Source: Musa acuminata AAA Group (taxonomy: Eukaryota; Streptophyta; Magnoliopsida; Zingiberales; Musaceae). From it: 64,000 nucleotides of DNA. The notes under the pieces were generated by a model that saw nothing but the letters and a program-made list of their open reading frames with translations, made no database searches and was not told where the DNA came from. The DNA lies in the NCBI RefSeq assembly GCF_036884655.1, contig NC_088340.1, positions 10,410,001 through 10,474,000 on the forward strand, given 5' to 3'. This document shows, one piece after another, positions 10,705 through 22,232 of the stretch (position 1 is its first letter; each line of letters starts with the position of its first letter). The position numbers and the translations under genes are program-made.

Positions 10705-11550
10705 TGATATTAAAACTCTTATATATTACGATATTTTCTCATGCATATTATTTTAAAAATATATATTATTACTGGACCAAGAATAAATATAAGATTTATT
10801 CGTTAAGTAATATTATCACATTAAGATTAAAAAAATAAATTTATCGTGATACATGGATTATAATACTTTGCTCTTAGAGGACTTATCACTATGATTTATA
10901 TATTTATTTCTTAAGAAAGTTGGTTGTTCGATAAAGATTAATTTAAATGATTAAGTATAGGCCAAGTAGAAGAATATAATCATTATTATTAAATATTTTA
11001 TTTAATAATAATGTAATCATTCTCATTAAATTCATCGTTCATTGTGGTTTAAATATTTTGATTTTTTATTCTAAATAAACTATTATTATTAAATATTTTA
11101 TTTAATATTATTAAAAAAATTTCATTATGATCTAAACATTAATTAATTCTTAAAAATTATGAGTTAATGATAATAAATATTCTTGATGATGGAATACCAT
11201 CTATATAAATAAAAATTTTTATCCGGAGCTCAATATCTCTTTAGTTTAAAGGATTTCCTACCACATCTAAAAGAGACTTTACGTTTGTGCGTCAACGCAG
11301 TAGAGTTTGATGCTATGCTCATCGGATCTCACCTTGATATCCAGCGAGCTTATCATCATTACACAACCGCGTCAATGGTGCATAGAAATCTACTCTGGAC
11401 AAAATAAATCCTCTAAACTTTAACTGCATAAAGATCAATGTAGAACACGAGAACGCGATTACTTGGCCAAGGAGATCCAAGCAAGAAGCACGTGAGAAGA
11501 ATCTGAGATGCAAAAGACAGACAGGTCTTTGATTCCCCTGTGACTTATTT
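10705..11550 (+). other. Tail of the old copia relic, AT-rich
   Basis: A polypurine-tract-like string (GGCCAAGTAGAAGAATATAATC, about 10958-10979) resembles the one of copy A, so a decayed 3' LTR probably starts near 10976. A TATA-like CTATATAAATAAA occurs near 11200. I could not define its right end. The segment stops about 100 bp before the H+-ATPase stop codon, so the relic may supply part of that gene's 3' flank. Confidence 0.4.
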
Positions 11551-11659
11551 TTGGGTTCTACCTAAGAACAAAAGAATCTTAAACACAGAGAAGTTAGCAA
11601 AGAAACCGACATCTTTATTCTCGAGCCTCTCTCTTGGTCTGCCATCGTCCTCCCTCCTC

Positions 11660-14600
11660 TCAAAGCGTATAGTGATGCTGCATCGTCTCAATGTCCAGCC
11701 CTTTGAGCTTCACTACTGACTCAACGTGTCCTTTTAGCGTGTGAAGCTCCCTAAGCCTGCAGCAGTTTGAGGCCATCATCATCATCATCAGAAGAAGAGG
11801 GTATAATGCTTCCAAATACATTGTTACCTGGCGACCTCGGCGCGTCTCTTAGCCTGCTCGGCGATCTCAGACAACTCCCTGTAGTTCTTCTCGTTGAAGA
11901 GACCTGAAGAGTCTGGTGGCTGGAGGCCGTGCAGGGTACGCTGCGCTAGCGCCCATTGCGCCTCCCTTTCCCCCTTTCCGTAATCCAATTTGGTCGTGAA
12001 AGCCGTCTGCTTTCGATCCGGTGCGGATGAGAAACGCAAGTTTGTTGGTTTTTCTTCCTCTTGACAGTAATCAATCCAAGAACGAGGAGAGCGAAGAAGA
12101 CGATACCTTGCTCTCGTAGAGGTTGACCCAAGCCTTGCCACTCAGTGTGTACCGGATGATGAACTTGAGGAAGTCGAGCGGAAAGAACGTGACGATGCTG
12201 AAGAGCCATATCACTCCAGCCCACCCCCACCCTATGCCATGGATTCTCGCGAATCCCCAGCTCGCGTACACAGAGATGAAAGTAGCCACCTGCACTTGCG
12301 ACGATTGTCAGTGGCACTTTACACGCAAATCTATAAATGAGGAAGTTCTTGAGAGGATTCAGATGATTAAGAAGAGTAGGAAGCATTCACCAGCTGCGCA
12401 ATAACGAAGGCAGCCACAAGCAACAGCCCGGGGCGCTCCACAAAGCACCAGCTTCTGGACCGCGTCACGAATATGAGCGCCTGGCTAACTACACTCACTT
12501 GGAGGTAGATCGCGGAGGTCAGTTCATCTTGATTGTCCCTGATCGGCCTTACTCCAAATGTTTTCTGCAACAAAAGGCCGGAGTTTACATGTACGAGGAC
12601 CATATGATGATCATCGTCGTTTAGTTCAAGCAGAGTACTCACGGGGAAGAAGTCCGTTTGGTGGGCGATCCAGAAGAACAACACAGTCATGAGCGCAAGG
12701 TAGGTGCCGAGGACGATCCCGGTGGCGAATATCTCGCGGAGCTTCCACGAATCGGGCATCGGAGAGGGCTTGACTCGGTCCTTGGAGATGGTCATGATGG
12801 TCCCGTCATTGAGGATGGCGATTATGAGGACCATGAAAGGGGAAAAATTGAAGCGCCAGATGAGCGCGAGGAGGAGGAAGCCTAGCACGACTCGGATGGT
12901 GATGGAGACGGCGTAGATGGTGTAGTTCTTCATGCGCTGGAAGATTGCGCGGCTGGTGAGGACGGCGCTGACGATGACACTGAGTCCCGGCTCCGTCAGG
13001 ACAATGTCCGAAGCGCCACGAGCAGCGTCGGTGGCGTCAGCGACGGCGATGCCGATGTCCGCCTTCTTCAGGGCCGGGGCGTCGTTCACGCCGTCGCCTG
13101 TCATGCCACAGATGTGGCTCCTCTCCTGCAGTCTCTTCACGATCTCGTACTTGTGCTCTGCATCGACAGCAGATGGTGAATCGAGTTCTCCTTGCATTCC
13201 ATATCATGTTCTACTAAAAGACGAGGGATCATCCGACCTGGGAAGACACCAGCAAAACCATCGGCCTTCTCGATGAGCTCGTCGACAGGGATGCTACCGG
13301 TGAGATCATCGTTCTTGTTGCCGAGAAGAGTGGACGAGGGGTACATGTTGGTACCCATCCCGAGCCTCCGCCCGGTCTCCTTGGCTATAGCCAACTGATC
13401 ACCGGTGATCATCTTCACGTTCACGCCTAGGTTGAGTGCTCGACGAATGGTCTCCGCACTGTCGTGTCTCGGTGGGTCGAACAGCGGTAGCAGCCCCATG
13501 AACTGCCATGGCCCTCCGGCGCTTTCCTTCCTCTTCTCAGGAATTTCCTGTCGGGCGACGGCCAGCGACCGCAGGCCACGGTCGGCGAACTTGTCGATGA
13601 CGGCGTGAACCTTCTTCTTGGCATCCTCCCTCATGCTGCACAGCTCAACGATCTAAAGAAAAAGCGAATGAGGCATCGGGGGATGAACTCCGAAACCAGC
13701 AGAAGAGCGAGATCATGGAACAAATCTGTACCTGTTCCGGGGCTCCCTTGCTCGATCGATGCCAATTGCCAAAGGAGTCTACGTAGGTGATGGCCGTCCG
13801 CTTGTCGACAGGATTGAAGGGCAAGAAGTGCACCTCATCGATCCCTGCACGTGCCTGTTCCAGATAAAGTTCTAAGACGGCAAGAACAGAGCATCACCGC
13901 GAAGTAGGAATCTGAACCCAGTAATAATATTCATACTAGACGATCTGAGAATTTGAATCACGATTTGAGCGTGGAAATTGGTATCTTGTAATTGACTGTC
14001 AAATCATGTAAAACTTTTACAGGTTCATCTATACAGCAACAATCATGAGATTACCTCCTTGGGATCAGCAAGCATTCCAACAATGGCGGCATCGATGGCG
14101 TCCTGGTTCTCGACCCTGGCGGCCCTTGCGGCATGGAGGATCACGGCTTCCCTATCCACATCTCTCTCGAATACCTGCACAAGCAGTAATTAGAACAACA
14201 AGATGCATTTTTTACGTGCTAGATTCGATATGCTCGAGGGTGAAAATTTTGCTTCAAAGAATTGACGGAGGAAATAGGTGTTCTTATCTTGAAGTATTTA
14301 TCCTAGTCATCTTACTTCGATTAGATTCCTGTCGACGGTAAGCTTGTTAAGGGTGAGGGTTCCGGTCTTGTCGCTGCAGAGCACGTCCATCCCTGCCATC
14401 TCCTCGATTGCAGTCATCCTCTTCGTGATGGCTCCCTGCTCTGACAGCCGATGCGATCCGATGGCCATGGTGACCGACAGCACGGTGGGCATCGCAATCG
14501 GTATCCCGCCGATGAGCAGCACCAGTAGGTTGTCGATCCCGTCCCTGTACTTCCGGCGCTGGATCGGGTACATCACCACGATCTCGATCGCCATGCCGAC

Positions 14601-15799
14601 CGCGATCGAGCAGATGCAGAAGTTTCCGATCGCAGTTAGCACCTGGAACAGATCAGCGTCAACCGGAGCCGAGGATGTTGTGATGGTGAGTTGAAGAGGA
14701 TGCGAGTCGTCGGACCTTTTGGAAGTGGCCGACGTTATTGGTGCTGTCGACGAGGTGCGCGGCCTTGCCGAAGAAGGTGTGCACGCCGGTGGCGATGACG
14801 ACGGCCTCGATCTCGCCTTGCTTGCATGTGGAGCCCGAGAAGACCTCATCGCCAGGGTTTCTGGTCACCGGAAGCGACTCGCCGGTTAGGGCGGACTGGT
14901 CGATCTTGAGCGGGTCGCCGTCGAGTAGGCGTGCGTCCGCAGGGATGATGTCGCCGAGCTTAATGCTGATAATGTCGCCAGGGACGAGGATCGCCGCATC
15001 CTGCTCCGACCACCTCCCGTCTCTCAGCACCTTCAACCAGCAGCACCAGCAGCAAATCATTAACGGAGAATGAAGAAGGTTAACACAGGCGGGGAAAGAT
15101 CGAGGAGCCGACCTTGGTCTTGGGTGCAAGGCCAGCCATGAGAGCGGCGGCGGCATTGCCGGCGTTGTTCTCCTCGATGAAGCTGATGGTGGAGTTGATG
15201 ATGAGAAGGGAGATGATGCCGATGAAGTCTTGCCAGTCCGGAGGCTTCCCCTGTTGCACTCACCAATTATCGTCCCCCATAGAGGTCTCCGACACAGAGA
15301 GAGAAGTAAAAGGAAGGGAAGTCGGGGTAAGCGTACCCCTCCGTTAGCGAGGGCGATGGCCATGATGGCGGCGCTCTCCATGACCCACGAGAGCGGATTC
15401 CACATGAACCCCAAGAATTTGAGCACCTTGCTCTCCTGTCATTCAAGCCAAGCGAACAAGAGGGAGAAGAAGGTGAAACCATTGATCTTTCCTAGCTTTC
15501 TCAAAGAAGAGCACGAGGAAAGCGGAGGTGGTAGAAGCAGACCTTCTTCTCCTCGAGCTTGTTGAGCCCAAAGATCTTGATGCGGTTCTCCCCCTCGACG
15601 TTGGTGAGCCCATTCCTGTCGCATTTGAGCTGCTCAAAGACTTCCCCGACCGGAATGTGCTCCTAAACAACACGCACGTACATCACAAACAAGACCAGCG
15701 ATCCAAAGAGAGAGAGGGAGAGAAAGAAACGAAGGAGGCGACGCTCACAAGATCGACGGCGTCGTTCTTGATCTCCTCCAGTGAGATGGCGGACGACAT
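11660..15799 (-). CDS. Plasma-membrane H+-ATPase (P3A-type proton pump)
   Basis: P-type ATPase that exports protons across the plasma membrane, energising uptake and cell expansion. My exons on the minus strand: 15799-15749, 15662-15543, 15435-15337, 15250-15113, 15030-14716, 14642-14316, 14174-14055, 13854-13732, 13652-13238, 13157-12643, 12564-12391, 12289-12107, 12006-11828, 11756-11660. All introns are GT-AG and the joined frame is open for 951 aa, the usual family length. Landmarks: TGES 185-188; phosphorylation loop DKTGT with Asp332; GDGVND 590-595; membrane Asp687 in ILNDGT, the counterpart of the proton-binding Asp684 of Arabidopsis AHA2. The C-terminal autoinhibitory domain is complete. 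The last residues are HYTL, where plant pumps normally end YTV, the phospho-Thr 14-3-3 site. The start fits the family N-terminus (SLEEIKND). Confidence 0.97.
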
Positions 15800-16986
15800 T
15801 GTGGTGGTGGTGGAAGCGATGAAGTCTAAGCGCAAACAGATGCTGCTCTACTTCAGTGGGAGGTGGTGGGGAGTAGTACCACTCTAGTTCAGTGGGAGAA
15901 ACGGTGTGGAGTACTTGAACTGTGGGAGGGGGGAGCAGCCCGCATTTGTGTGGGAAGGAGGAGCCGATTCCAACGCGCGAGAAAGAGAAAAGCGTCGTGC
16001 TTTTTGGATCTCAAACAACGCGAGGGAAGACGAAGACGACGCACTGTGACTCGGTACCGGGCGGTTCCGAAGTAACAGCCGAGGTTGGAGATACATATCT
16101 ATGAGATAAGAAGCTACTGGGTTTTATCTCAAACATCTCCGCCCATCATTTGGATTTGGGTTGGATTTCATCTCATCTTTTAAGATCATCGACTCTATAA
16201 TATTCGTATCTAAGAAACCCACCAGCCGAGAATGGAATTAGATTCCAATCACTTAACTATATGGACTCTTTTAGAAAAATCAAGAAAAGAAGATGTCGTA
16301 AAATGTATATTTTATTCTACGTTATTAGGTCACTTCAACTTTGAATCGCTAGCATAATCCCTTGATCTAATCCATTTAAATCTATATATGTATATATACA
16401 CACACGAGTCTCATATTTTTATCCCCTAAAAATCATAGATTTGAAACAATTTCGAAAACGAATAAGAAATTAGGAATGTTCTATCATATTCTATCCCTTT
16501 TTAACTTGATTTGATAATAAAAGAAGTTTGAAACCGAAATAAATAAGTTATGAATTAAATAATATTATATTAATTAAATATTGATCTCAAAAATATTTTA
16601 TTAGAATCGTAATACAATAAGACTCTCTACTCCTCTCCTCTGTTTGGACAGGACAGGCAAAGCTCTCTCTCGCGATGGTGAGAGGCTCGATCTTATCGAA
16701 GAGAGGCACGTAGTCAATCCAGCAAGATGCATAAGAATTTTAGTGTTAAAGCTGAATCATCATCATTGGAGAGTTAGAAAAATAGTTGCTCGCTCCGACT
16801 CTCCAAGCTTAATAATTTCATAAATTTTATTTTAGTATTAAAGATGAATAATCTATTTTAGATTAGTGTAATTTTTTTATTTTTTATTATTAATCATGCT
16901 AATTTTTAGAATTGAATACATGAAATTTAAGATTAGAAATTGTTCAAAAACCCAACTATAGATTATAGTTCGATATGATTTATTGT
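15800..16986. other. Upstream region of the H+-ATPase gene
   Basis: No gene. It must hold the 5' UTR and promoter of the minus-strand pump gene. The first 250 bp are GC-rich and purine-rich, then AT-rich sequence follows. I could not place a TATA box with confidence. The Sirevirus-like element begins 1.19 kb upstream of the start codon. Confidence 0.5.
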
Positions 16987-18590
16987 TGTTAGGATCGGAG
17001 CGGCACTAGGGGGGTGAATTAGTGCAACGGAATAAAACTCGTAAGTTTGAAAATAATTTCGTAAATACGTAGAGATTTCGATTTGACAATGAATGACTTG
17101 GTGAAAGTAGCTCGAGTAAAATGAGAAGATAAAAGCTAAAAGCTTGCTGCTATATAAATAACGGTTTAAGAAAGGTAAACACTCACACATTCAAAGAACA
17201 CACCAATTTAAAGTGGTTCAGTCAAAATGACCTACATCCACTTGCGAAGCCTTCTTCGATGAGGCTCCCAACTTTCACTAACAAATCACTTTGAAGGGGA
17301 AGGACAAATACCCCTCTTACAACCTTTTACAAGTGGTTCACACTCTTAGAGATTTTCGAAGATAAAGATGGATGTGAACACTTAAGTTATTGAAAACAAG
17401 ATTTGCTAAAGACTTTGCTAAGGCTTTATCTCAATCTCTAACTTCTCAAAGGTTGTGTTCTCTAATGAGAATTGGAGGGTATTTTTAGGCCCCAAGAGAA
17501 TTCAAATTTGGGCTCCAAATTTGAATTATTTTTGGGTTTCCCTGTGCTAGCGGTGCCACCGCTTGTAAGTGTACTAGCGGTGCCATCGCCCAGTCCAATG
17601 GTGCCACCACTAGACCTCTCGGGTGCTGGGCGGTGCCACCACCCAATCTAGTAGTTTGCTAGCGGTGCCACCGCCGGAACTCTCGGGCTCTGGGTGGTGC
17701 CACCGCCTAAACTATTTCAGCTCACTGGTTGGGCTCCAAACTTGGCCCAAACCAGTCCGAACTTGGGCCCCATTGGCCCCTAACCAGGTTATAGGATTAA
17801 CCCTTAATCCTAACCCTAATTACATGCAAACTACGAAATTAAGACATAGTCCTAAGCAAGTTTTTAACTGGCAATGTCGAGTTTCCTTTTGGCGAGCTTT
17901 TCAGCGGACTTCCAATACACCCTCGGATTTCTTCCGGCAGACTCCCAGCAGGCTCCCGATCTTGTGGTGAGTTCAGTGAGTAGCCGAGCCTTCTCGGTGA
18001 TCTCCACAAACTTCCGACGATCTCTTCGGTGGACTTTCGAAAACTTTGACAAGTCCTCGATTTCTTCTCGGTTGGTGCCGACAGCACTTCTGACGAATCT
18101 TCGGACTCTTTGCGGACTCTCGAACACCCATCGAACTTGACTCCGGTAGACTTGCTTTATGTCTTCAAGCTATCGTAGTTAATCCTGCACACTTAAAATA
18201 AAACTTCGATCGAGACAATTAATCCTAAGCAATTAATCAAGTTGTCCGGCATATCATTGGTCCCTCGACGCTTCGTCCGATTCTTCGGCACATCCTCCTC
18301 TCTTGCGGCCTATCACCTAATCGGCCAATTGACTTTGCAACTCCGATATCCTTGGCACAATCTTCGCTCTTCTTGGCCCGATGCCCAAATCCATGGCCCG
18401 AAGCCTTTTGTCGATACGTCAACCGATCCATCGGCCCGACATCCAATCTTCTGACATGTTCCTCCAGCCCAACATGATTTTCCTGCTTTAATTATCTTAT
18501 CCTGATCGAAGCATCCTGTGTCACTCAAAATACAGATTAAATCATAAACACATATCAAGTGGTTTTATCATCAAAATACGAGATTCAACA
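16987..18590 (-). repeat. Left (3') LTR of the gag-only Sirevirus-like element
   Basis: TG...CA ends: TGTTAGGATCGG to GAGATTCAACA, 1604 bp. It contains repeated GCGGTGCCACCGC-type palindromes (about 17545-17710) and a CGGCGAACTTCC-type degenerate repeat zone (about 17885-18090). Confidence 0.92.
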
Positions 18591-18592
18591 AT

Positions 18593-18605
18593 CTTTCCCT
18601 TTTTT
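18593..18605 (-). other. Polypurine tract of the gag-only element
   Basis: On the minus strand AAAAAAGGGAAAG directly precedes the 3' LTR. Similar pyrimidine blocks with TCATCAACAAAAAGG neighbours recur at about 18777-18806 and 19327-19360, a multiplied-tract arrangement reported for Sireviruses. Confidence 0.7.
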
Positions 18606-18606
18606 A

Positions 18607-21263
18607 TGATAACAACCACTTGATGACGGAGTTAACCTTAACTCATGGAGCTTAAACAAACTTCCCCTATCAATATGCCATATTAATAGAACCTTAATTT
18701 CAAACTGAATTCAAGTCATTGCAATACTCATCATGAATATTTGCAACACATCATCATATATAACATGATCATACTTCTCCCCCTTTGTCATCAACAAAAA
18801 GGAGAAGTGTCACAATAAGTGTTTGTAATATAAGTCTCAATCATTTGCATGATAAACATAATCTCCATTTTTATCATCTTGCAATTTAGCAATTAAAGAT
18901 GTACAAGTTTAGCATGTTTGCTTTTCTTGAGATAGCAATTGTTTGCTTCGTTTTAGACTACAAGCTAGTAATTTTTACGATATGCAAGTTTTACTTCATA
19001 TAAGCTAGCAAAAATTTACAACATTTTAGTACATGCAAGTTAACAGTTTTGAGATGTTAGCAAATTTTACATCATGCAAAGTAGCAAATTTTTATGATGT
19101 TCAAGACAGTAAGTTCTTTCTTCTCTTTTGAGAAATGCTATTTTTGCTTCCTTTACAAAGTACAAGCTAGCAAAGTGCAAGATAACAAGCTTGCACCAGA
19201 CAATGTTTTACATGAAGCAAACTATATGAAGTATGTTTGCATCTTCTGACTTGTGCAAGCTAGCTAGCAACATTTCTCTTTGAGATAACCCTTAACATCA
19301 ATTCAAGATAGCACATTAGCAACTCTTTCCCCCCTTTATCATTGGCAAAAAGAAGAAGGGAAGACCCTTTACGTTAATTTCAAAATTATGACAAAGGTAA
19401 ATATCATAGATGAAAATTCAAGTCATGAATATTAAAATAATTATTTTATCATGAATATTTCATCATTGTATGCATCATTATCATAAGTTGAAGTATTGCA
19501 TGCATAATTCCAAATCATCATGTATATAAAATGTAAAATCATCATTACATACATAATTCCAAATCATCATTTATTTCACATCATGATGGTACCAATTTTG
19601 TCAAATTACATCCTACCATGCGTGATCAAAATTTCTTATTTGTATACACCAAAATAAATTAATGAATATTTCATGTATTCATATCATCACATGAGAAATA
19701 TCAAGAAGAGTTATTGGGTGATGAGATAAATATCTCATAAATACAAGGAATTGCATAAAAATTATATCATGAAAAGACAATACCAAAAGATATGTTTTCT
19801 TTTGAAAAAATCTCCTGTTAAATAATCAAAGGAAAATCTTATAAGATCATGATATAGATAAAATTCATTCAATTTTGTAGGAGAGCAAGATATTAATTCA
19901 AGCATATCAAATATTCAATCATCAAAATCATGATTCATCTAGAAAATTCTCCTCTTTAAATATTCAAAGAGAGATCTTAGGAGATCAAATAATAAGAGAT
20001 TTTCAAATAAAATTTTAAGTCAAGAATTTTTAAAAAAAAGATATTCTCTTTAGTAAATCATAAAAGGAAACGTCGGAAAAAAAAGATTTCAATTCATGCA
20101 TAAGAACTCTTACGATTCATATTAAAAATTTTCTCAAAATGTAAGAGAATAATGAGTAAGAAATCTTGATTCATAAAGGATTTCATGTTATAAATTTCAA
20201 GAGATTAAGATCGTGATTTCCATAAAACCCATTATATTCAGACCATCAAAATCAATTTCAAGGTTCACAAAATTCATAAATAGATTCATGATTTTAAACC
20301 CAATAATATATTTTCCTTTTTATGTGATACTTTTTAAGTGATTGATTTCGTATAAGCATGCCTTTTTCATTTATATCAAATAAAAACATGTATCAGCGTT
20401 TAGGATTGAAAAATAAATTTCTTCATAAAAACCATCAAGATCAATAAACCATAAATATCATCATGTATAGTTTTAAAATCTCATGCATAAAATCATCATG
20501 GTATCAAAATTTTAATATTTTTATTACAACTTTATGCATCATTAAGTATACAATCATTAAGCATGACACTATTTCATTTATGTGTAATAGCCACTCTTAT
20601 TATCGTGAATCGTGAATCATCAATTGTCAATTGTCAATCATCATTTTTAAAGTATACAATCATCAATCGTCAAGCATGCCTATTTCATTTATATCAAATC
20701 AAAACATGCATTATTTTAAAAGCCACTTTTATTATTGTGAAAATCGATAATTCATAAATCATAAAAATTATTATGTATCATTTCAAAAGAAAACTCATTA
20801 AGCATGATCATTATGCATTACTTCAAATCAAACATGATTTCATTTATTTTTAAAATATTAATCATGATAGGACATATGACACAAAGAAATCATTAAACAT
20901 AAAGCATATTCATCAATCATGGTTTCATTGAGCATAAGGTATTTTCAACCAAAATTATTTATTATTTGTTGTAGTCATGTAATTTTCTTTTTAGGTGAAT
21001 CTATCTTTTCATGCTTAATTTTTCATACAAAAGCCATGTATCATCATTAAGCATGATATTAAACTTCTTAATATTTTCATTAAGATATCAAACATGTTTT
21101 CAATCAAAATCGGAAATCATCAAGATACACATTTTTTCTTCTTAAGAAAAATATACATATGATCATTAGATTTAAATATAATATTTTATTTCATTAACAT
21201 AAAACATGCACTTTTCAAGAAAAATGATTATTCAAAAAAAAAGAAAATGCATCATGGAAAATA
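18607..21263 (-). other. AT-rich non-coding interior of the gag-only element
   Basis: About 2.7 kb rich in CATCAT, ATCATG and TTCAAG words and without a convincing reading frame. It corresponds to the long 3' untranslated zone seen also at 57745-59100. Pol would normally lie between this zone and gag. Confidence 0.7.
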
Positions 21264-22181
21264 TCAAGTAATTTCAAAATAAATTAAGGGGGTTTCGATT
21301 ACCTCATCGTTGAATACCGTTGAGGCGTAGTTTGCCATCTCGCCTTTCTTGATTTTCTCCTCATCGGAGGAGCTCAATTCATCCCAATTTTTGTTCTTCT
21401 TGCATTCAAAACAAGTAGTTCTGTTCTTTTTATTTTTTAATTTTTGTTTCATTTGTAGTTTAAGTTCACCATTACTTGAGCTTATAATCGAGTGGTCTGC
21501 ATGTGTTCTATGTCCCAAATCCTTCCTGTCATTTGGAAGGTTGTTCTCGAGTTTCCTTTTTATCATATTGTTCATTTCGTAGGTTATTAAAGACCCAATT
21601 AGTTCTTCGAGTGGAAATGTTTTAAGATCCTTGGCCTCTTGAATGGCCGTAACTTTTAGATCCCAACTCTTTGGAAGGGATCTTAGAATTTTAGTTACTA
21701 ATTCATAGTTAGAAAATTCTTTACCAAGAGCTTTGAGTCCATTGATGATATCCGTAAAACGGGTGTACATGTCTCCGATGGACTCACTTGGTTTCATCCG
21801 GAAAAGTTCGTAAGAATGCACAAGAATGTTGATTTTGGACTCTTTCACTTTGCTAGTACCTTCATGTGTGACCTCAAGAGTTCTTCAAATATCAAAAGCC
21901 GAATGACAATTCGAAACACGATTAAATTTATTTTTGTCAAGTGCACAATATAAAGTATTCATAGCCTTTGCATTTAGAGAAAACATCTTCTTCTCCAAAT
22001 CATTCTAATGATTCATTGGAAGAGAAGACATTTCAAATCTATTTTCGACTATGTGTCATAAATTCAAATCCAAAGAAAGTAAGAAAACTCTCATTCAAGT
22101 TTTTCAATAAGTGTAGTCCATCTCATTAAAAAAGGGAGGACGAATGAGAGAATAACCCTCTTGAAGGCCGAAAGAAGCCAT
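21264..22181 (-). pseudogene. Sirevirus-type gag remnant
   Basis: An ATG at 22181-22179 begins a frame that soon meets stops. The best-preserved part (21848-21264) reads ESKINILVHSYELFRMKPSE and continues with a UBN2-type Gag core nearly identical to 49575-50219. A zinc-knuckle start (CFECKKN) follows, but the rest of the knuckle is altered and the frame ends after a short acidic tail. Gag would form the particle and package RNA. Confidence 0.85.
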
Positions 22182-22218
22182 TTCTATTTGGGTGTTAAAC
22201 CAAAGTAGAAAACTATGG

Positions 22219-22230
22219 TTCTGATACCAA
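22219..22230 (-). other. Primer-binding site of the gag-only element
   Basis: The minus strand reads TGGTATCAGAAC, one base off the initiator tRNA-Met type TGGTATCAGAGC, two bases from the right LTR. Confidence 0.8.
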
Positions 22231-22232
22231 TT

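Noticed and set aside
11824..12141. Independent ORF ending in a TAA right after AEVAR
   Set aside because: The TAA is inside a GT-AG intron; the conserved pump C-terminus continues in the next exon at 11756-11660.
12658..13608. Plus-strand ORFs opposite the pump exons
   Set aside because: They are antisense shadows of GC-rich coding exons and lack any family resemblance.
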